Shown here piece by piece: positions 57,834-64,000 of a stretch of 64,000 nt of DNA. The DNA is from Gaertneriomyces semiglobifer. Lineage: Eukaryota > Chytridiomycota > Chytridiomycetes > Spizellomycetales > Spizellomycetaceae. The first letter of the stretch is position 1. Each line of letters begins with the position of its first letter. Both the position numbers and the translations under genes were made by a program. The DNA lies in the NCBI GenBank assembly GCA_025558075.1, contig JAHLKF010000011.1:124001-188000 (forward strand), in the 5' to 3' direction. A model generated the notes under the pieces. The model worked only from the letters and a program-made list of their open reading frames with translations, made no database searches and was not told where the DNA came from.

Positions 57834-58655
57834 ATGCACGGTATTGCTACCATAGCAATCTCTGCTTTGGCGCTCACCTCAACTGTTCTTGGTGCGGCGT
57901 TGCCAAAGCCTCAATGGGAGGATGTCGACCTTCCGGACCTCAGCGATTCGAATCCTATTGAAGGCATCGTCAATGGAACCAATGTTAAGAAAGGCGACCA
58001 CCCCTGGATTGCCATGATTACAGACAAAAATAACTGGCAATTCTGCGGCGGTTCCATCATCGCGCCCAACCTTGCTCTTACCGCGGCTCACTGCGTCCAT
58101 GACCGGACTCCCGAAAACACTTTTGTCAAATCCCGGCGTTGGGACAAGTCCAAGACTACTGCTCAAGAAGGCGGTATTGACTTTGCCGTCACAAAGATCA
58201 TCAACCATCCCAATTACCCCAAAGTGGCCGGAAACGACATTGCAATTCTGGTCATCAAGCAAGTTAAGAACTATGGCCAGGGCATTCCCTACATGAACAA
58301 AATTGTTGAGCACAGTGGTCAATATATCGTCGCTGGATGGGGCGCTACCAAAGAAGGTGGTCCCGGATCCAATATCCTCCAAGAAGTGAGAGTCAAGGAA
58401 GTCCCTCGAGAGGAGTGTCGTAAAATGTATCCGCCAGCGAGCATCCCCGACACGGTCATATGCGCCCACTACCCTGGCTACGATGCTTGCCAGGGTGATT
58501 CTGGAGGTCCTCTCTTCACCGCTTGGAATGAACTCTCTGGTATCGTCTCTTGGGGAACCGGTTGCGCGCGTCCCGACAAGCCTGGAGTTTACACGCGGGT
58601 TCGCAGGTTCGAGGATTGGATCAACGGCATCAAAGCCCAGTATCCCTGGAAATGA
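57834..58655 (+). CDS. Secreted trypsin-like serine protease (S1 family)
   Basis: 273 aa, intronless. Signal peptide (MHGIATIAISALALTSTVLG) and a short propeptide precede IVNGTNVKKGDHPWIAMI, where Ile after the activation site is IVNG. The catalytic triad is His in LTAAHC, Asp in GNDIAIL and Ser in CQGDSGGP. The Asp six residues before that Ser (YDACQGDS) predicts trypsin-type Lys/Arg specificity. Cys pairs flank His and the C-terminal loop. Codons end in C more often than in neighbouring genes and there are no introns. Secretion fits a saprotrophic or parasitic life, but the substrate is unknown. Confidence 0.95.
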   Translation: MHGIATIAISALALTSTVLGAALPKPQWEDVDLPDLSDSNPIEGIVNGTNVKKGDHPWIAMITDKNNWQFCGGSIIAPNLALTAAHCVHDRTPENTFVKSRRWDKSKTTAQEGGIDFAVTKIINHPNYPKVAGNDIAILVIKQVKNYGQGIPYMNKIVEHSGQYIVAGWGATKEGGPGSNILQEVRVKEVPREECRKMYPPASIPDTVICAHYPGYDACQGDSGGPLFTAWNELSGIVSWGTGCARPDKPGVYTRVRRFEDWINGIKAQYPWK

Positions 58656-58844
58656 TGAGTATTCAAACGTTTGTGCTGGCCACAATCACCGCTTTTTGGG
58701 ACGGCCGGAAGAAACCATTAGAATTCACGATGCTTCGCATGAGTGATTTGTATGTAGAATCGACTAGAATAATGACGCTGATAGAATAGGCTCATGATAC
58801 CGTAATAGGTAGTGACATCTACCTGAATCTACATTCTCCTGGCA

Positions 58845-61063
58845 TCAGCCTCGAATATACTCTTCTAACTCACATTCACGAAAATAGTTGCCGTGATCTT
58901 GAGCGAGTGCGACGAGATCGCTGTTCTCAAGTTGCGTGACCCTTGGCCTACTGGGACTGGCGCCAACCTCAGACATTGCTGATGCACTAAGCGCTTTCCA
59001 AACTGGACGCAGAGAATCCTCTGAATGTGCTGCTAAATCTAATAACTCACCATGAATCCCGCATCCAAGCAAGGACTGCCACAGATCATTTACCTACAGA
59101 GGAGTTCTCAGGACGTCAGAGTATGAAGGTGCAAAAAGAGTGGCTTCATCAACTCACGCCGTCATCTTCGGTCCCGATCGAATGACCAGTCTCTGCCAGA
59201 ACAATGATCGCCCCTGCATCCAAAGTTTGAACAATTGATAGGTCGGGATGTAATCGCTTTTTATTATGCCGCGACAGGGAGAATGACACCGAGGAGACCG
59301 CTGACGCTGGTGGATGGGAAAGTACCGGTAGTGCAGTTCGGCACGTGCGTTTGTCGTGAGGTTGCAGCGCCCACGCCAAATCTTCACAGTGTGAGAGAAT
59401 GAATCTCAACGCAACCAATCGGGAATACACGCTGGTTGCGCTCGCTCTCAATGAGCAATGAATCGCATTAGGAAACCGTGGATCTAAGGTGAGAACGCGT
59501 GACAAAAGAAGAGATGGGAATAATGAGTCCACCTCAGCATCTTGATACGCCGTAACCAACGACTGCCAGTGAGGCGGAAGGTCCGAGGCATCAGCATCCA
59601 TCGTGCTGATAATATCACCTGTGTGCAAAATGATGAGATGCGACACCTCCCCAGCCGCCGGTTTTACTTCTGTTGAATTGTCTTTTTGGAGATCTACCGC
59701 AACCGGGTCGTGCGTCCACACCCTCGCAATGTCAACGCAAAGGACCTGCACGCGTTTCACCACTGGAAGCCGTTCCACCAAGTCCATGGGGCGTGCTCCA
59801 CGAAAGCGACGCATTATCATGGATATCAGAAATCGGCGAGCAATACGCGCGTTGACTTCCGGCGAGTTGATCACCGCGGGTGCAATTCCGCACAAAGAGT
59901 CATTGACTGCATAATCCGCATTTACTCTGCACAAGTGTCGGGCATACAACAGGCCGAACCAGTTGCTACAATGCCACTCGACAAAGTCGAACATACTCAT
60001 TTTCTCACCAGCATCATGCGCAAATAACCTAGAACCTGCTGGTTCATATCGGTGCCTCTTCCCATCTGTATCTACAAGGGATTGGACGGGCGTGACTGGG
60101 CGCACATGCAAGGAGCGAAACAGTGATTTCCCCTTCGTTGTAGCTGGCCTTGGTTGATTGGACGGGTGGATGCTCCCAGGTGTGTGTTTAGAGATGCGTT
60201 TGCGGTAGGTCAAAGACTGTTGGGCTACAGGGTCCTTCATCACACTTGCTCCATCAGATACTGTGCGTTGAGTAATGGACTCGCGCGACGCGGACTGGGA
60301 TACTTCGCACGATGCAAGGTCCACGATAGGTGTAATGACTCTGACGTTGACCTGAAATACAGACCTTGTCACTCAGCAGCTGTACTCCATGCAGGAAGAA
60401 TATCGCCTGCGTTTGCGCCCTGAACGGTAATACCTTAGAAGATGGGACTGACTGTGCAGGTGCACGAGCTCCGTCCAGAGGCCTTCCGCTTGTCGATGCA
60501 ACCTCTACATTGGGCTCGCGAAGCGGCGTCAATAAATTTGCTTTAGGGTTCCTTGGTTTTGGCGTATTTGGTAGGTCAGGGTGGTTAAGGAGTTTACGTC
60601 TCTTCGTCGGCGACCTCGATGGCACGACAGTTTGTGCTTGAGCGACCTGTTCTCCAAGCGATTGGAGTGCGCCGTCGTTGTTGTCAGGTACTCCGGCATT
60701 AGTGGACACTGTTGCCACGTTAGGCACATTGTTAGTTGCAATGGGCTCGTGCACTTCCGAAACATGAGGCTTTGGGAGTTGTTTCTTCTTCGGCTTCGCA
60801 GCCAGCTTCCGCCCGCCCGTCGGAGTATTTATAACATTGGTAGGAGTGCTTGCTGGCACCGATGTCGGAGCTATCGGATTCTCAGGAACAGCTGCAATGG
60901 CTGCCTGAATTCGCGCAATGAGATCGCTTTTCTTGCCACCCACGATAAGCCCTATGCGGAGATGTTAGCTGGTCGCACGCAAGCCGCCTGTAGCGTATAA
61001 TATACCTGGTTCCCGACATCTTGCTTTCAACAGGGGAACAGTGAGCTTTGATAAGTTCTCCAT
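58845..61063 (-). CDS. SAP-domain protein, function unknown
   Basis: Four exons: 61063-61006, 60951-60434, 60351-59158 and 59093-58845, 672 aa. The N-terminal 35 residues form a SAP domain (NLSKLTVPLLKARCREPG, then GGKKSDLIARIQ), a DNA- or RNA-binding helix-loop-helix, spliced exactly within the domain. Residues 40-210 are a Pro/Lys/Ser linker with nuclear-localisation-like SPTKRRKLL. The C-terminal 400 residues have conserved-looking blocks (SMFDFVEWHCSNWFGLLYA, LVALRFILSHCEDLAWAL, DLWQSLLGCGIHGELLDLA) I cannot place. It is head to head with IST1, with 188 bp between the two start codons. Nuclear nucleic-acid binding is inferred. Confidence 0.75.
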
Positions 61064-61251
61064 TGTCTCGCCGACTTTCCATGCCCGGTTCTCCGCATCC
61101 GTGTTGTCGTTGGAAGCTGTCTTTGAAAGTCGCGCACGCGTTTTACGCGAGAGAGCACTCCGCTCAACAGACGAGACGATTTCTGAACGAGCGTTTCAAT
61201 GTAAGCGTTGTCCTTTCTCCAAAGACGACGTAACGACAGTTCAAGGGCAAA

Positions 61252-62361
61252 ATGGGCTTTGGTAGCGGCGGGTTTGATGCCAACCGCACAAAGGTGGTCT
61301 CGCCCGGTTTTGGGGACACCCATATGTTGGCGTGATCTGAAGGCAATGTTTGTCCGTAGGTCTACCTCAAGTTGGCCATCACTCGCCTGAGACTTGTCCA
61401 TCAGAAAAAGTCACAGCACATTAAGGTGGCGTATAGCGAAATTGTGGATTTGCTGAGGAAGAAGAAAGGAGAGAGTGCCAGAGTTCGGGTGGAACATCTT
61501 ATTCTGGAAGAATACAACTGTGAGGCGTTGGAGGTTCTGGACATTCTGTGCGAACTGCTATTAGCACGATGGGGTCTGCTGGAAAGCTTGAAGTACTTCG
61601 CGTGAAGCCAAATCTCAACATGTTAACGAATCTAATCACCGTGCCTCTGTAGGCACTGCGACCAAGCCGTTGCTGAGGCCGTGAATACAATCATATACGC
61701 CGCTCCACGTGTGGAGGTTAAGGAGCTTCAAGTTGTCCGTGATCAGCTCATCCGCAAGTTTGGCAGCGAATTCGCAACAGCCGCCATGGAGAACCAGAAT
61801 GACGTGGTCAATCAACGGTTAATAGACAAGCTAAGAGTGCAAACACCGAGACCAAGTCTCGTGAATGAGTATCTCATGGAAATTGCCATGGACGCTAAGA
61901 TCAAATGGGATGTCAAAATCGTTCAAGGAGGCAAGCGACCTGGGATAGGGAATGGTCGTGGAGACGGCATGCCACCACCACCGCCAGGGCACTGGGGAGA
62001 CATTCCATACACTTACCCTGTCAGATACACGTTCCTCCAGCCATCCCAGCAGGCAGCTCCGTATCGATATTTCCAGCAACAATCCCTGTTTCCCGGCATG
62101 AGAGGAGGTTTTCAACCTCCATATTATTCTCACATTGCTCCGAGTGCAACACATGAGTACAGGGATGCCGCCTGTCAATATACTCCAGGGTCACCCAGAA
62201 CTGAGCATGGTCCGCCTGAAGCGTCAGACACAGAGAGTCTGCCTAATTTTGATGAGTTAAGGAAACGTAAGTACCATGCAAGAAAATGGACCTTGCACAC
62301 CACCGCATTGTCTGAACGCACGGTTCACTCAAAAGGTTTTGAGAGTCTCAAGCGCAAGTAG
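61252..62361 (+). CDS. IST1: ESCRT-III-associated protein IST1
   Basis: Regulates Vps4 and membrane scission at endosomes and in cytokinesis. Four exons: 61252-61293, 61360-61601, 61653-62266 and 62336-62361, 307 aa. The core begins VYLKLAITRLRLVHQKKSQ and runs through EIVDLLRKKKGESARVRVEH, EEYNCEALEVLDILCELLLA, then AVNTIIYAAPRVEVKELQVV and RLIDKLRVQTP. A Pro/Gly/Tyr-rich linker follows. The final short exon completes NFDELRKRFESLKRK, an MIT-interacting (MIM1-type) motif for Vps4; reading through the intron instead would lose it. Confidence 0.94.
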
Positions 62362-62841
62362 ACGGTGGTGCCAAAGGATTCGTAGTGGGAAAGTCCTTGC
62401 GCCATGACACCGGAGAACGATTAAAAGCAAATTAGACTAATTTTCTGAGAAACAAGGGCTCGCCCCGTCTTCAATACTCCGTAAAGTATCCTTCATTCTG
62501 AAATGTCTCACCGCGAGATTGACATTCGCATGACTGGAACTGGAAGAGCATGTCATCAAAGGAAGGAGTTGGTCTCGATGTGCCCATATCACACCATGCT
62601 AACTAACACGATAGTACCGTGAACTTATAGAGCTGGTTACTACAGCTCTTTTGGTGGTTTTTTCACAAAGTTGAGCTAATGTACTGGAGTTCATCCATGG
62701 TCGCGGCCGCGTCGTGCCTCTCATTGATTCCAGTATCGCTGTCATTCTCAACTCGGAGGAGCTGTCGGCCACCTCGCTATCAGCACCTCGTCCTCGCTCG
62801 CTTAAATAGCGCGACCCCTGCCATACGGAGCAGCCAGCTGT
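62362..62841. other. Convergent spacer
   Basis: Between the IST1 and UBA3 3' ends. Nothing identified. Confidence 0.5.
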
Positions 62842-64000
62842 TCAATTGTAACTGACATACAGGGCCAAACTAATTCCTAACCCGTCATCGGTAACTGTCA
62901 CCTCCTCTCCTTCAGTCACAAAATCTCGCAATAGTTTCTCCAAGTTAGGCCGGGTCGCTTCCTCTAAGACTTTCGGGGCCTTCATGTAGACACTTTTGCT
63001 ACTCGTCCTTAGACTAGGTCCCTTCAATCGCAGATCTTCCCGGTCCAATAGCATATCAATGAGCTGTTGCACGCTGGTGGTCCCTGGTACGGATAGCTTA
63101 AGTCTCGCAGACCCGCATACTGGGCAGTCCTCGCGTTTTTCCAGCTCGAAGGTATAGGTGTAGACACCAGCCTCACCGATATACATCATGTAATTATTCA
63201 TTGCTGCTACGCAGTTTGTGGAAATTTTGAACGCTTCAGTCGCACACGACGCAGCTATGATGGCATTCGTCGACGCAATGGCGGGTATGATGTTTTTGAC
63301 AACACCCTGCGTGAGAGAATAGGTAACACCTGGAATGTTGAATTCCGTGGCTCGCGCTTGAGCTCTTCGTAGGACCCACTGAAGGTGCTGTGGTGAATCG
63401 CCGTCAAGCTTGATGTCTGGAAAATTAGGGTTCGGTAAGTTCATAAGCATTGGTTGGAGGCACCGTGAATTACGACTGACCCGGAAACTCTTTCGGCCAT
63501 TCCAGAACTGATGCCCACTCAATGCAGTGCTCAGGCAAGCGTGGCGTGTTTGCGATTGTACACATGGGATATGTCGTTGGCTTCGTCTGCATATCAAGAG
63601 AACATTCGTAACATGCGCTGATCCTTGGTTGTATTATTCGGCTCTGTCCTTTGAAGCCCTCCGTTCCGCCGTCGATTATCGGTTTGAAGGTTTCTGGGTA
63701 ATCAGGATCGAACATATTCACAATAGTCGAGTTGATCCATCTTCTCGCCTCGACACTGTCGAGGCCACAGATGATAATGTTGAACTGCGAATAATAGTCC
63801 AAGTCCATATCCTGAATTTTGCAGAAATGAGGCGTGATGACCACTCCTGGAACCCGATTCATGACGAACTTGGCAGCAACTGTCGCTTTTGGCTTGCCAA
63901 CATCGGAAGATCTGAACAAAAACTGGCGGTTTAGATTGGAAATGTCGATGGTGTCCATGTCAATAACGTGAATATCGGTAAACCCCATGAGAGCAAGGTT
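62842..64000 (-). CDS. UBA3: NEDD8-activating enzyme catalytic subunit UBA3 (3' part)
   Basis: E1 subunit that adenylates and thioester-links NEDD8/Rub1 for cullin neddylation. Partial: the N-terminal nucleotide-binding start lies beyond the right edge. Visible exons are 64000-63481 and 63416-62842, 364 codons. Motifs: NLALMGFTDIHVIDMDTID, SNLNRQFLFRSSDVGKPKA, DGGTEGFKGQSRII, YPMCTIANTPRLPEHCIEWA (catalytic Cys), GVTYSLTQGVVKNIIPAIAS and the Zn-binding CPVCG. The C-terminal ubiquitin-fold domain (E2-binding) ends at 62842. Confidence 0.95.

Noticed and set aside
57879..58685. 268-codon minus-strand frame opposite the trypsin gene
   Set aside because: Fully antisense to a protein with an intact catalytic triad; long open antisense frames are common with C-ending codon bias.

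Overview
The window is nuclear DNA from a gene-dense, intron-containing eukaryote, most likely a zoosporic (chytrid-like) fungus. Fungal markers include MDM12 of the ERMES complex and a three-domain fungal-type tRNA ligase. The same window carries genes usually lost in yeasts and moulds but kept by flagellated, early-diverging lineages: an EFHC/Rib72-type axonemal DM10 protein, the Integrator nuclease INTS11, FIGNL1, a FAM72 protein, propionyl-CoA carboxylase beta and a class C (GABA-B-like) GPCR. Introns are mostly about 50-120 nt with GT-AG ends. The lineage call is inference from gene content.

Layout, left to right: SF1/BBP(-), uL23m(+), NKAP(-), INTS11(+), FIGNL1(+), VPS25(-), a tetraspanin(+), NDUFA13(-), EFHC(-), a Ser/Pro-rich unknown(+), cytochrome c(-), PCCB(-), a class C GPCR with a C-terminal PH-like domain(-), a small zinc-ribbon protein(+), MDM12(+), cyclin H(-), FAM72(-), a small two-TM protein(+), coproporphyrinogen oxidase(-), FAHD1(+), DBP7(+), an m-AAA protease(-), a multi-TM protein(+), an unknown coiled protein(-), EAF3/MRG15(+), prenylcysteine oxidase(-), DRE2(+), tRNA ligase(+), a secreted trypsin(+), a SAP-domain protein(-), IST1(+) and the 3' part of UBA3(-), which runs off the right edge.

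There are no operons; neighbours are arranged convergently or divergently with short spacers. Functional themes recur: RNA processing (SF1, NKAP, INTS11, tRNA ligase, DBP7), mitochondria and haem/Fe-S (uL23m, NDUFA13, cytochrome c, CPOX, DRE2, m-AAA, PCCB, MDM12), and ESCRT (VPS25, IST1). I rebuilt exon structures by hand from splice signals, reading phase and family conservation; every model listed closes in frame.

The most notable observations are the GPCR-PH fusion and an 11-bp motif (GGCACAGTCAT) found six times exactly, mostly 90-200 bp upstream of start codons. Also of note are two families of local direct repeats in intergenic DNA and several orphan proteins. I see no rRNA, tRNA, CRISPR array or intact transposon.
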